A DNA stretch of 16,861 bases. Origin: Acephala macrosclerotiorum. Its lineage: Eukaryota; Ascomycota; Leotiomycetes; Helotiales; Mollisiaceae. A program made the translations under genes and the position numbers. Shown one piece after another: positions 1 through 9,048 of the stretch. The notes below the pieces were generated by a model that worked only from the letters and a program-made list of their open reading frames with translations, made no database searches and was not told the origin of the DNA. Each line of letters opens with the position of its first letter. The first letter of the stretch is position 1. The DNA lies in NCBI GenBank assembly GCA_014904845.1, contig MU119833.1, forward strand, positions 1-16,861, given 5' to 3'.

Positions 1-2850
1 ATTAAAAAAAAAAAAAACGTAATAAATTAATTATAAAAAATTGTTAAATAATTTTTTATTTTATTAAAAAAAGTTTTATATTTAAAAAAAAAAAATTAAT
101 AATAAAAATATTTAAATAATTAAAAAATTAATTTAAATTTTATTTAATATAAAAAAAATAAAAAAAAAACGTTTATAAAAATAAATATTTTAATTGTAAA
201 ATTCGATAAAATTACAATTTTAATTTTAAAATAAATTTAATTATTAATAAAAATTATTATTATAAGATTATTTAACGAATATATAATTAAAAATAATTAT
301 TTTTTGAAATTTGTAAATTTATATTGATTTTTAAAAAAGAAAACAATTCGATTACGATTAAAAAATAACGTTTTATTATATTTTTATTTGTATTAAAAAA
401 AGAATTTAAAAAAAGAATTATAATATAATTAAATAATAATAAATTAATTAAAAATTAATTTAAAAAAATATACGCGAAAAATATTTAAAAAAAAAATATT
501 ATAAATATAATTAAAATTATAATTTATTATATTAAAAAGAAAAATATAAATAATAAAATAATAATAAAAATATTTATAAACGTTAAAAAAATTTTTAATA
601 TGATAAAATTTAAACGATAATAAAAAGTTTATAAAAAAAAAAATTTTATAAAAAAAATATTAAATAAATATAATTTTTTATAATAAATAAAATAATATAT
701 TTTAAAAAAAAAAAAAAAAAAATTTTAATCGATTTAAAAAACGAATTATTTTAAAAATTATTAATTTTTTTAATATTATTCGTAATATTAATAACGTTTA
801 TTAAACTTTGAATTAATATAATAATATACGTAAATAATATATTTATATATACGTTATATAAAAATTTAATTAAAATAATTAAAATAATAAAAATATAAAT
901 AAATATAATTAAAAATACATTTAAAATAAAATGCGCGAAAAACGAATTTATAATTTTTAAACGTATAAAAAATATAAAAAAAATTAAATTTACGATAAAT
1001 AATTAAATTTTCAATTAAAAATTAATATTTAAATATTTAAATATTTATTTTAATAAATAATTAAAGTTTATAAAATATATAATTTAATAATATTAAATAA
1101 TTATTTTAATATTAAATTTAATAAATTAAATCGAAAAAACGATAAAAAAATTTTTTTTTAAAAAAATTTAAACGATTATTAAAACGATTATATTATTAAT
1201 ATTTTTATATAAATTAAAAATATAATAAAAAAAAAAATTTATTTCGAAAGAAAAAAAAACAAAATAAAAAATAAAAATAAAAAAATTCGATAAAATATTA
1301 AACGTTATTCAATAAATAACGTTTTTAATATATAAAATAATATTTATAAATATATTTATATACGAGTTAAAAATATTTAATATAAGAATTTTTTTAAAAA
1401 AAAAACGAAAAATCGACGAATTAAAATTAAAAATATTATTAAAATATTATTTTTTTATTCGATAATATAATTAAAAATAAATAAACGAATAAAAATAAAT
1501 AAAAATTTATTATAAAAAAAAATTAAAATTTATAAATATTATAAAATTATTTAAAAAATAAAAATAAAATTTTAAAATATAATTTTAAAAAAAATTAAAT
1601 ATAATTTAATTTAATAAAATTAAAAACGTTTAAAAAATTAAAATAAAATCGAAATTGTAAAATTAATAAATAATTATTATATTAATTAAAAAAAATAATA
1701 ATAATATATAATTAATTATTTTTAAAAATAAAATAAAAAATATAAAAATTATATAATAAAAAATATAATAAAAATTAAAATTAAAATTATTTTAATTAAT
1801 ACGAATTTAAAAAAATTATTTTATTATATATTATATTTTTATAACAAATAAAAATATTATTAAATAAATATATAAAAAATTTTTTTTTATTAATTATAAA
1901 TAAATAAAAAAAATATATTAAAAAATAATAAATATTAAAAATATATTAATAGATTTTTTAAACGATATCGTTTTAAAATAAATATTTAAAATAAAAAAAT
2001 AAAAATATATAACGCGTTATAAAAAACGAGAAAATAAAATTGTAATTTTATAAAAATTTAAAAATTATTTATAAATTTTTATAAATTAATTACACGAAAA
2101 AAAATTAATAAAATTTATTATAATTTTAAATTCGAAATATAAAAATTTTAAAAAATATTATTTAAAATTTAAATATAATATATATATAAAATATTTTTAT
2201 AAATTTATTTAAATTAAATTATAAAAATAAATATAAAATTAAAATTTTAAATAAATAAAAAAATTAATTTTATATTAATAATAATAAAAAATAAAAATAT
2301 ATAATTATATTTATATTATTAAATTAATAAAAATTTTCGTAAAAATAATTTTTATAAAAAAAATAAATAAAAAAAAAATTAAAACGTAAAAAAATAAAAT
2401 TCGTTAATTATTAAAAATTAAAAACGATTTAATAATATTAATATATTATTTAAAAAAAAAAAAATTTTTAATTTTATTTTTAAAAAAAAAAATTAAAAAT
2501 CGTAAATACCAAAAAAAAAAATCGTTTAAAACGAAAATTATAAATTGAATATTTTCGAATAAAAATAATCGAAATTAAATTTTAAATTAATAATATAACG
2601 ATAAAAAAACAAATTAAAATTTAATAAAAAAAAATAAATAAAATTTAAAATAAATTAATTATATAAATTATATTATTAATTGAAAATTGAAAAAAATAAT
2701 AAAAAAAATCGAAAAATTAAACGAAATTTTTTTTTTAAAATAATAAAATATTTAAAAATTAAAAAAATAAAATTTTAAATAAAAAATAAAAAAACGTAAA
2801 AAATAATAAATTTTATATTATATTTTTATATTTTATTTCGATTAAACGAT
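1..2850. other. Gene-free hypermutated AT block, A-rich on + strand
   Basis: No gene is supported here: all frames are closed by frequent TAA and no RNA gene is recognisable. G/C is very rare and mostly confined to CpG; at 721-960 I count 22 G/C in 240 bases, with 9 of 11 cytosines in CpG. A exceeds T on this strand (38 A to 20 T at 121-180; 38 A to 22 T at 1501-1560). RIP-type transitions keep purines as purines, so this skew probably records an ancestral purine-rich strand, such as the sense strand of a dead transposon. That origin is inference. Long A runs, for example near 705-722 and 2450-2464, fit G-to-A conversion of purine tracts. Confidence 0.85.
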
Positions 2851-2936
2851 TAAAAATACTTGTATTACTAATTAAATAAAAAAATAATTAATATAGAAAT
2901 AGTAAACAAAAAAACTAGTATTTGATACAAATTATT
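2851..2936. other. Unmutated-looking strip on the left of repeat copy A
   Basis: The strip has about ten G/C bases, none of them in CpG, which is the reverse of the flanking block, where G/C is almost only CpG. Motifs such as TACTTG, ACTAGT and GATACA survive. The last CpG before it lies near 2845. It is either the true left end of the island carrying copy A or unique DNA that escaped the mutation. Matching sequence to the left of copy B is at best weak, so I cannot decide whether the repeat begins here or at 2937. Confidence 0.5.
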
Positions 2937-2976
2937 ATAATTTTATTATTTAATAATAAATACGAATTTAAAATAA

Positions 2977-2996
2977 ATTTTATTTTATTTTATTTT
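2977..2996. repeat. (ATTTT)4 microsatellite in copy A
   Basis: Four perfect ATTTT units. The same tract at the same place in copy B has twelve units, so it is a length-variable part of the repeat. Confidence 0.9.
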
Positions 2997-3107
2997 ATAA
3001 TTACGCAACTTTTAAAAAGAGTTTTAAAAAGTCTTTCTCTGGAATTATATACTAAGTAAATTAATCTAAATTGATTGAATCGATCGTAGCAACTCAATAT
3101 AAGAGAC

Positions 3108-3130
3108 GGGGGTCCCAGGGGATGTCCCCC
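3108..3130 (+). other. G/C-rich stem-loop in copy A
   Basis: GGGGG (3108-3112) pairs with CCCCC (3126-3130), and inside it TCCC (3113-3116) can pair with GGGA (3119-3122). In copy B the equivalent segment has mostly turned into GAGAG-type and TTCTAG-type sequence, and this stem is largely lost. The role is unknown; it may simply be a chance feature of the original repeat. Confidence 0.5.
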
Positions 3131-3252
3131 TAGTAATATGAGACTTCGCAGTGCGTTTCTGCCTTAGGCACTAAGGAGCTTATTAGCTTATCGGCTCACC
3201 GCCCGGCAGAATCTGGAACTTTACCTCAATAACTATACCAACTTCAAATGCT

Positions 3253-3259
3253 TATAAAA
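3253..3259 (+). promoter_or_regulatory. TATA-like box in copy A
   Basis: TATAAAA lies in a 17-base context (TGCTTATAAAACGCTCAA) identical in copies A and B, although neighbouring bases differ. In an LTR this would suit a polymerase II core promoter reading to the right. In DNA this AT-rich a TATA match carries little weight alone; conservation of the flanking GC-containing bases is the better argument. No transcript can be shown from sequence. Confidence 0.3.
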
Positions 3260-3317
3260 CGCTCAAATTAAAAGCTTTTAACTTAAAACTTGAAACTTGA
3301 AATAAGAGTATATTACT

Positions 3318-3332
3318 AAAGTCGAAGACTTT
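3318..3332 (+). other. Stem-loop 1 of copy A (6-bp stem, GAA loop)
   Basis: AAAGTC, loop GAA, then GACTTT: a perfect inverted repeat. The identical 15 bases occur at 8894-8908 in copy B, although B is heavily mutated around them. It is the first of three consecutive stem-loops at the right end of the repeat. Confidence 0.65.
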
Positions 3333-3338
3333 GTAGCC

Positions 3339-3362
3339 TCTCGCAGGGGCGCTTTTGCGAGG
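3339..3362 (+). other. Stem-loop 2 of copy A (palindrome with G-T pairs)
   Basis: The two arms around the CG centre at 3350/3351 pair along 12 positions. Three pairs are G-T (3346-3348 with 3353-3355), and so is the outermost (3339 with 3362). In copy B these G have become A, giving a perfect 24-nt palindrome. The likely ancestor was a perfect GC-rich palindrome whose right-arm CCC turned into TTT in A; that is inference. Confidence 0.6.
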
Positions 3363-3389
3363 CCTGCGAAGCAAAATGTGCATCGAGTA

Positions 3390-3456
3390 TCGAAAAAAAA
3401 AGACCCGTCCGCTATTGGCTCGCTTGGCGAGCCGTCGAACGGGCTCTTTCTTTCGA
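3390..3456 (+). other. Terminal inverted repeat / stem-loop 3 of copy A
   Basis: A 67-nt nested inverted repeat. The tip is GGCTCGC (3417-3423), loop TTG, GCGAGCC (3427-3433). The middle stem is CCCGT (3404-3408) with ACGGG (3439-3443). The outer arms are an A-rich stretch starting TCGAAA (3390) and a T-rich stretch ending TTTCGA (3456). Copy B keeps the layout at 8966-9031, with several pairs reduced to G-T. It lies about 15 bases from the right end of the repeat, so it could act in end recognition or RNA 3'-end formation; neither is shown. Short open frames on both strands here are by-products of this structure and are not called as genes. Confidence 0.65.
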
Positions 3457-3543
3457 AAAGAGAGAAACATTTTTATATATAATATTAAAATTAATTTTAA
3501 TTATATTAAAATTAAAATTATTATTAATATTATTTAAAAATAT

Positions 3544-3696
3544 TATATGTATTAATTTATAATTAATTTAATTATTTAAAAATTAAAATTCGAAATATAA
3601 AAATTTTATTTCGAAAAGAAAAATAAAATAATATTAATTATATACGATCTCGAGTCGTACGTAAATATTATATAATATTTATTTCGATATTAATAA
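3544..3696 (+). repeat. Dispersed repeat R1, copy a
   Basis: Matches 11220-11370 in the same orientation, with an offset of about 7.68 kb. Shared landmarks are TATTAATTTATAATTAATT, AAAATTCGAAATATAAAAA, AATAAAATAATATTAATTAT and AATATTATATAATATTTATTT. Copy a keeps CGATCTCGAGTCGTACG where copy b reads CCAATTATAAATCGTATA. Such long matches exceed what low complexity explains. R1a begins about 70 bases after copy A ends, so the junction between the two repeats lies in 3475-3543. The parent element is not identifiable. Confidence 0.75.
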
Positions 3697-6600
3697 TTTT
3701 TTTTTTATAAAAAAAATTTTATTATTTTTAATAATTTAAACGAATAAAAAAAAATTTTTTATTATATATTATAAATATATAAAACTCGTTAATTTTAATA
3801 TAAATAAAAATATTAAAAAAATAAAAATTATATAATTAAATATTAAAAGAAATATTAAGTTATTAATATTATTTTTAAAATTCGTTAAAATTTATAAATT
3901 TAAAATTTTAAATAATAATAATATTAAAATAAATATTTTTTTATTTTTTTTTTATTTTTTATTTTTTTTTTAATTTATTTTTTTAATTTATTTTTTCATT
4001 TGTATTTTAAAATAATTAATATTTATTAAATTGTTTTAATTATTAAACGTTTTTTTAATCGTTGTAAATTTAATTAAATATTTATAAAATATATATAAAT
4101 CGATATATATAATTATTAAAATATTAAAAAAATCGAATTATTTTATAATTATATTTATAGTAAATTTAATTATTATTATTATATTAATTTTTTTTATTAT
4201 TTGATAAATTTTTAAAATTAAAACGTTTTTAATAAAATTATAATAAATAAATAAAATTTTAATTTTAAATTTTTTATTATTTTTATTATTTTCGTTTATA
4301 AAAATAATTTTATATTTAATTTAAAAATTGAAATTTCTATTATTTATAAACGATTTATCGATAAAAATAAAAAAATTTATTATTAATAAATTTAAAATAA
4401 AATATTTAAATTTTCGATTTAAGTTTTTAATTTATTATTTTAATTTTTTATTTAATATAATAATTTTAATTTCAATCGAATTTTAATATTAAATAATAAT
4501 AAATAAATTGAAAATTATTTCGAATTAATAAATTATAATAATATAAATATTTTAAATATATTATTTTTTATATTTAATTTATAAATTTAATAATTTGAAA
4601 TTTATTAGTTTACGTTTTTTATTTTAATTTTTTTATTATAATTAAATCATTTTTTTATATAAAAATTATTTTAATTTTTATTATAAATTTAATTTTTTTA
4701 AATTAATTTTTTTTATTAATATAAACGTATTATTTATTTATATTTTAATTATAATTAAAAAATAAAAATTATATATAAATATAATTATTAATAGTTTTTT
4801 TTTATAATATTTATAATATGTAATTTATTAATATATTTTTATTTTTATTATTTTATATAATAATTTTAAAATTATTATAATAATATTCAATAAATAAAAA
4901 TAATAAATTTATTTAAATAAACGTATAAATATTAATTATATATATATTTATATAATATTACGAAATTATATTTTAATTATTTTATTTAAAAATTAAATTA
5001 AAAAAAATATTAATATTATAATAATTCGTTAATTAATTTTTTAAATAATTAGAAATTATATAAAAAAAAAACTTTTTTTATTATTATATTTTTAAATTAT
5101 TAATTTTAGTTTTTCGTACGAATTATTAATAATTTTATTTTTAATTTTATTAATTAATCTCGAATTAAAAATACGAATTTTAATATATTTAATAAAATTG
5201 AATTTAATAAATTAAAAAAAAAATTATAATTAAATTATTGATTTTTTTTATTAAAATTTTTTAAATAATATTTTAAATATAATAATTATATTTTTTTTTT
5301 ATAATTATAATAAAAAAATTTTATCGATTTTTTTTTATTTATTATAAATATTATAAATATTTTATTTTCGTTTTTAATAATAATAATAAACGTATTATTA
5401 AAATTTTTATTATTATTTTTAATAAATTAATAATATTTATTTTCTTATAATTTTTTATTAAATATATTTTTATTATTATATAATTTTTTTAATCGTTTTT
5501 AATCGCGTTATTTTATTAATAAATTATTATTTAAATTATTTTAATTTAATTTATTAAATAAAAAAAATATAAAAATAATCTTTTATTAATAATCTTTTTA
5601 TAAAAAACTTTTTTATATAATATTATTTAATTAATTTATAAAATATATTAATCGTATATATTTTTTCGTTTATTATTAATAGTTTATATAAATTTTTTTA
5701 ATTTTTTTTTTTTATTAAACGCGTATATTCGAAAAAATTAATAAATTTAAAATAAATTTTATATTTAAATTATTTTTTATTATAAACGTATTTGTAATTT
5801 AATATTAAACGTATAAATATTATATTTTTTTAATAATTATACGAATTATTTTAATTTTTTTAATTATTTATAAAAATAATATATTTTTAATAATTATTTT
5901 AAAATATATTTTAAAAATTAATAATATTAATATAATTTTATTTAATTTTATTAAATTGTTTATTATTTTAATTATTATTTATAAAATTAATTTTTTATTA
6001 ATTTATTTATTAATAAATTTATTTCGAATAATTTTATAAATTTATTATAATAAAATATAATATTTATATATTTTTTGAATTTTAATTATTATTATTTTTA
6101 TATATTATTAAAATTTTATAAACGAAATTTTTTTTATATATTATAAACGAAATAATTTAATAGTTTTTAATATATATCGATTAAATATATTCGAAAAATA
6201 TTTAATATTATTAAATTTATTATTTATTAAATCGATTTTTCATTTTAATATAAAATATTTATAATAATAAAATAATTAAACTTTATAATATAAATTTAAA
6301 TCTTTTAAATAATTTAATATATATTTAATAATAATAATAATATTTAATAAAATATTAAATATAATTAATATTTATATTATAATTTATATATTACATTTTT
6401 TTTAATAAATATTTTATTAATAAATAATCGAATAATTAAAAAAATAATTTTAATTTAAATATTTTTTTATTTATATAATAATATTTATAAATTATTTTAT
6501 TTTCGTATAATTAAAATATTTTTATTTTTATTTTATTTATATTTTAAATATAAAATAAAAATAATATATTTATTAAAATAATATAAAATATTATAATATT

Positions 6601-6841
6601 TAAAAACGTATTAATTTATTTTATTTTTTATAATAATATAATTTTTTTATTAAATCGAATTTTATAAACGTTAATTATTAATATATTTAATTAAATTTTA
6701 TTATTAATTTTTTATAATATTTAAAATTATAATTAATTAATAATTAATATTTTTATAATATTATTATTTGATATAATCTTTTAAAAGATTTTAAACGAAT
6801 ATTAATTTTTAAATATAAATATTAAATTTTTATTAAATTAT
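3697..6841. other. Gene-free hypermutated AT block, T-rich on + strand
   Basis: No gene or RNA is recognisable. G/C is mostly confined to CpG. T exceeds A (37 T to 22 A at 4621-4680; 32 T to 27 A at 5221-5280), the opposite skew to 1-2850, so any ancestral purine-rich sense strand would be the minus strand. Isolated CGCG sites survive near 5504 and 5709. If this is the interior of a dead element lying between copies A and B, its coding strand would oppose the TATA-like box of those copies, which weakens a simple paired-LTR reading. Confidence 0.8.
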
Positions 6842-6982
6842 TATTATTTGTTCAATTTAAAAATTAATATTAATTTTTTTATATATACGTAATATTAATA
6901 CTTTTTATAATAAATTATTTTATTTAAATTTAATCGAAATATTAAATAAAACCATTTAATTAATTTATTAAAAAATTTTATA
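6842..6982 (+). repeat. Dispersed repeat R2, copy a
   Basis: Matches 12709-12848 in the same orientation. It starts with ATTATTTGTTC, runs through AAAAATTAATATTAATTTT, ATATATACGTAATATTAATA and TTTTATTTAAATTTAAT, and ends near AATTAATTTATTAAA. Differences include simple transitions (TTCAATTT here, TTCGATTT in copy b) and small indels. It extends about 140 bases; beyond both ends I see no further match. Origin unknown. Confidence 0.8.
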
Positions 6983-8287
6983 ATAAATTTTTTTTAAAAT
7001 AATATATAATTATTTTAATAAAAAATATTAAAATTATAATTTATTAATTAATTCAAATCGTATAAAATTTATAAATAAATATTTTTAAATTTCAAATTTT
7101 AAATTATTTTATTAATTCGTTATTATATAAATTAATAAAATATAATTATATATAATTAAAATATTAATTATAAAAATTTTAAATACGATTTTATTTTAAA
7201 TATTAAAATTAATAATAATTATTTCAATAAAAAATATTATAATTTTAAATATATTTTTATTTTAAATATTAAAATATTTATTTATTTATTTAAATATTAA
7301 ATATTTTTATAATTATATAATTTGAATTTTTTTATATAATATTTTAAAATTTTTGAAATTTGCGTTTTTAATAATTTATATTAAAAAATTAATAATAAAA
7401 TAATTGTTTTATATTTCGAATTATTTATAAATTGAAAAAAATTTTTATAAATAATAAATTGATAATTATATTATTAATATTAATTCGTTGAATTAAATTA
7501 ATAAAAAAAAAAAATTTTAAAATAAAAAATAAAAAAACTTTTTTATTTAAAATTTAATATTCGAATTAATTTTTTAAAAAAAAATTTATTATATTTTATT
7601 TAATATTAAATATTATTTTTAATATTAATATTTAATATTACGATAATTATATTTTCAATATTATTAATAATATTCGATTAAAAACATTTATTTAATTTAA
7701 AAAAAAAATAATAAAAATTTTAAATAATTATAAAAAAAAATTAAATTCTCGAGATTTTTAAAGTTTTAATTATTAGTAAATCGATTAAAATATTTATTAT
7801 ATTATTAAAAACTAATAAAAAAAAATTTATTTAAAAAAAAACGAAATAAAAATTTATTAAATATATTAAAAAAAAAAAAATTAAAAATTTATATATATTA
7901 ATACGATAAATAATAATACTACGATAATAATTTTAAAATTAATAAAATAAAATTAAAAACGAAATTAAAATTTTTATATAATATATTAAATTAATTATAA
8001 ATTTATTAAATAAATTTAATTACGATTAATATTAATAATTAATGATTTTTAATATTAATAATATTGAAAAATTTTCGAGTTTTTTTTCGAATTAAAAAAT
8101 AATTTTTTTGAAGAAAAAATCGAGTTATAAAATAATAAAATTTTAATCGAAATCGAAAAATTTAATTATATTTAAAAAATATAATTTGTATTAATAATTC
8201 GCTTTTTTTTTTAATCGATTTTTACGTTTAAATCGTAAATATATATAATTGTATATATTATAAAAAAAACAATTAACAATAATTTCG
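6983..8287. other. Gene-free hypermutated AT block with a skew change
   Basis: No gene is recognisable. The strand is T-rich until about 7480 and then A-rich (for example around 7500-7545 and 7800-7880), so a junction between differently oriented dead sequences probably lies near 7490. It contains a short tandem duplication (7176-7275). G/C remains mostly in CpG. Confidence 0.75.
7176..7275 (+). repeat. Short direct repeat, 34-bp units 66 bp apart
   Basis: Units at 7176-7209 and 7242-7275 match at 31 of 34 positions: ATTTTAAATA, three variable positions, then TTTTATTTTAAATATTAAAA. Two of the three differences turn the CG of unit 1 into TA in unit 2; the third is A to T. The match may reflect an ancestral 66-bp tandem duplication. 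Confidence 0.6.
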
Positions 8288-8327
8288 ATAGTTTTATTAT
8301 TTAATAATAAATACAAATTTAAAATAA

Positions 8328-8387
8328 ATTTTATTTTATTTTATTTTATTTTATTTTATTTTATTTTATTTTATTTTATTTTATTTT
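8328..8387. repeat. (ATTTT)12 microsatellite in copy B
   Basis: Twelve perfect ATTTT units, occupying the place of the four-unit tract in copy A. Confidence 0.9.
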
Positions 8388-8565
8388 ATAATTATATAAT
8401 TTTCGAGAAAAATTTTAAAAAGTTTTTTTTTAATAAATATAATCGTAATAATTATTTATAATTAATAAAATTAATCGTAATAATTTAATATAAAAAACGA
8501 GAATTTTAAAGTTTTTTTTTAGTATAAAACTCTATCGAAAGTACGTTTCTTTTTAAAATACTAAA
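8388..8565 (+). repeat. Tandem unit 1 of copy B (heavily mutated)
   Basis: This unit repeats 8566-8743 with a period of 178 bp. It begins ATAATTATATAA, contains AATCGTAATAATTTAATATA and AACGAGAATTTTAAAG, and ends TTTTTAAAATACTAAA. Over the first 127 bases it has no cytosine outside CpG, whereas unit 2 has about eight, yet the CpG sites are nearly all kept. Copy A has this segment only once. Confidence 0.75.
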
Positions 8566-8743
8566 ATAATTACGCGATTTTTGAGAGAGTTCTAAAGAGT
8601 CTCTCTTTGGAATTATATACTAAAGAAAATAATCCAAATCGATTAAATTGATCGTAGTAATTTAATATAAGAAACGAGAGTTCTAGAGAGTGTTCCCGTG
8701 GTAATATGAGACTCCGCAGAAAGTGTATTTTCGCTTTGAACAC
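8566..8743 (+). repeat. Tandem unit 2 of copy B (less mutated)
   Basis: Counterpart of 8388-8565 and of about 2997-3175 in copy A. It begins ATAATTACGCGA and contains TCTCTTTGGAATTATATACTAA, ATTGATCGTAGTAATTTAATA and AACGAGAGTTCTAGAGAG, then TAATATGAGACT. It is intermediate in damage between copy A and unit 1. Confidence 0.75.
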
Positions 8744-8826
8744 TATAAAACTTATCAGTTTATCGGCTTTACCGCCCGGCAGAATTTCAAACTATTACTT
8801 TAATAACTATACCAATTTTAAATGCT

Positions 8827-8833
8827 TATAAAA
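8827..8833 (+). promoter_or_regulatory. TATA-like box in copy B
   Basis: TATAAAA in the same conserved context as at 3253-3259. The same caution about AT-rich DNA applies. Confidence 0.3.
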
Positions 8834-8893
8834 CGCTCAAATTAAGAGTTTTTAATTTAGAATTTGAAATAGAAATAAATTGAATAGATTACT

Positions 8894-8908
8894 AAAGTCG
8901 AAGACTTT
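8894..8908 (+). other. Stem-loop 1 of copy B
   Basis: AAAGTC, loop GAA, GACTTT, identical to 3318-3332. Confidence 0.65.
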
Positions 8909-8914
8909 GTAGTC

Positions 8915-8938
8915 TCTCGCAAAAGCGCTTTTGCGAGA
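8915..8938. other. Perfect 24-nt palindrome (stem-loop 2 of copy B)
   Basis: TCTCGCAAAAGC and its exact reverse complement GCTTTTGCGAGA meet at 8926/8927. Compared with 3339-3362, four G have become A, which turns four G-T pairs into A-T pairs. An even palindrome of this length in mutated DNA implies that complementary changes hit both arms of an older GC-rich palindrome. Confidence 0.75.
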
Positions 8939-8965
8939 CTTGCGAAGCAAAATGTATATCGAGTA

Positions 8966-9031
8966 TCGAAAGAAAAAACTCGTTCGTTATTAGTTCGTTT
9001 AACGAGTCGTTGAACGGGTTTTTTCTTTTGA
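8966..9031 (+). other. Terminal inverted repeat / stem-loop 3 of copy B
   Basis: Counterpart of 3390-3456. The outer arms are TCGAAA (8966) and TTTTGA (ending 9031). The middle stem is CTCGT (8979-8983) with ACGGG (9014-9018), using one G-T pair. The tip is around TTCGTT and AACGAG. The fold is weaker than in copy A but still present. The short minus-strand open frame across it resembles that of copy A for only about 26 codons before the frames diverge, so it is not called as a gene. Confidence 0.6.
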
Positions 9032-9048
9032 AACGAGAAAAACATTTT

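Larger units (their letters stand above)
2937..3474 (+). repeat. Dispersed GC-island repeat, copy A (candidate LTR or mobile-element end)
   Basis: This 538-bp segment matches 8288-9048 in the same order and orientation: ATTTT tract, a GGAATTATATACTAA block, an ATCGATCGTAG block, TAATATGAGAC, CCGCCCGGCAGAA, the TATA-like TGCTTATAAAACGCTCAAA, AAAGTCGAAGACTTTGTAG, and a terminal inverted repeat ending near GAAACATTTT. It is the less damaged copy and keeps many C and G outside CpG. The length difference from copy B is almost fully explained: B has eight more ATTTT units (40 bp) and a 178-bp tandem duplication. An LTR is suggested by size, by paired copies about 4.8 kb apart, by the TATA-like box and by a right end at CA. 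Against this, there is no clear target-site duplication and no recognisable coding relic between the copies. The strand is given by the TATA-like box only. Confidence 0.85.
8288..9048 (+). repeat. Dispersed GC-island repeat, copy B (candidate LTR or mobile-element end)
   Basis: A 761-bp, more mutated version of 2937-3474 in the same orientation, with all landmarks in the same order, including GGAATTATATACTAA, TAATATGAGACT, CCGCCCGGCAGAAT, TGCTTATAAAACGCTCAAA, AAAGTCGAAGACTTTGTAG and the terminal inverted repeat. It differs by an ATTTT tract of 12 units instead of 4, a 178-bp tandem duplication (8388-8743), and many C-to-T and G-to-A changes that avoid CpG. Mutation is heaviest at its left end and falls to the right. 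It could be the partner LTR of copy A or an independent insertion of the same family. Confidence 0.85.

Noticed and set aside
2131..2150. Third copy of R1 suggested by TTCGAAATATAAAAATTTTA
   Set aside because: Only about 20 bases match and the flanks do not; in DNA this AT-rich that is not enough.
3108..3260. tRNA- or SINE-type polymerase III promoter in copy A
   Set aside because: I looked for A-box and B-box motifs and saw no convincing B box such as GGTTCGAATCC in either copy.
3390..3456. Bacterial-type intrinsic terminator
   Set aside because: The stem followed by a T-rich arm looks like one, but the T tract is itself the arm of an inverted repeat, it sits in a dispersed repeat, and the window looks fungal.
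3252..3470. 72-codon open frame on the minus strand in copy A, with a 62-codon counterpart at 8857-9045 in copy B
   Set aside because: The two proteins agree for only about 26 residues and then diverge by a frame change at the A-run. The frame runs through the inverted repeats, and it is open because the island is less mutated, not because of coding constraint. No known domain is visible.
2920..3480. Target-site duplication around copy A with TG and CA ends
   Set aside because: GTATT before TG at about 2922 and TTTTT after CA at 3469 do not match, and such short AT words would carry no weight here.
3355..3537. 60-codon open frame on the plus strand at the end of copy A
   Set aside because: It spans the stem-loops and runs on into AT-rich sequence outside the repeat; the start is not conserved as a frame in copy B.
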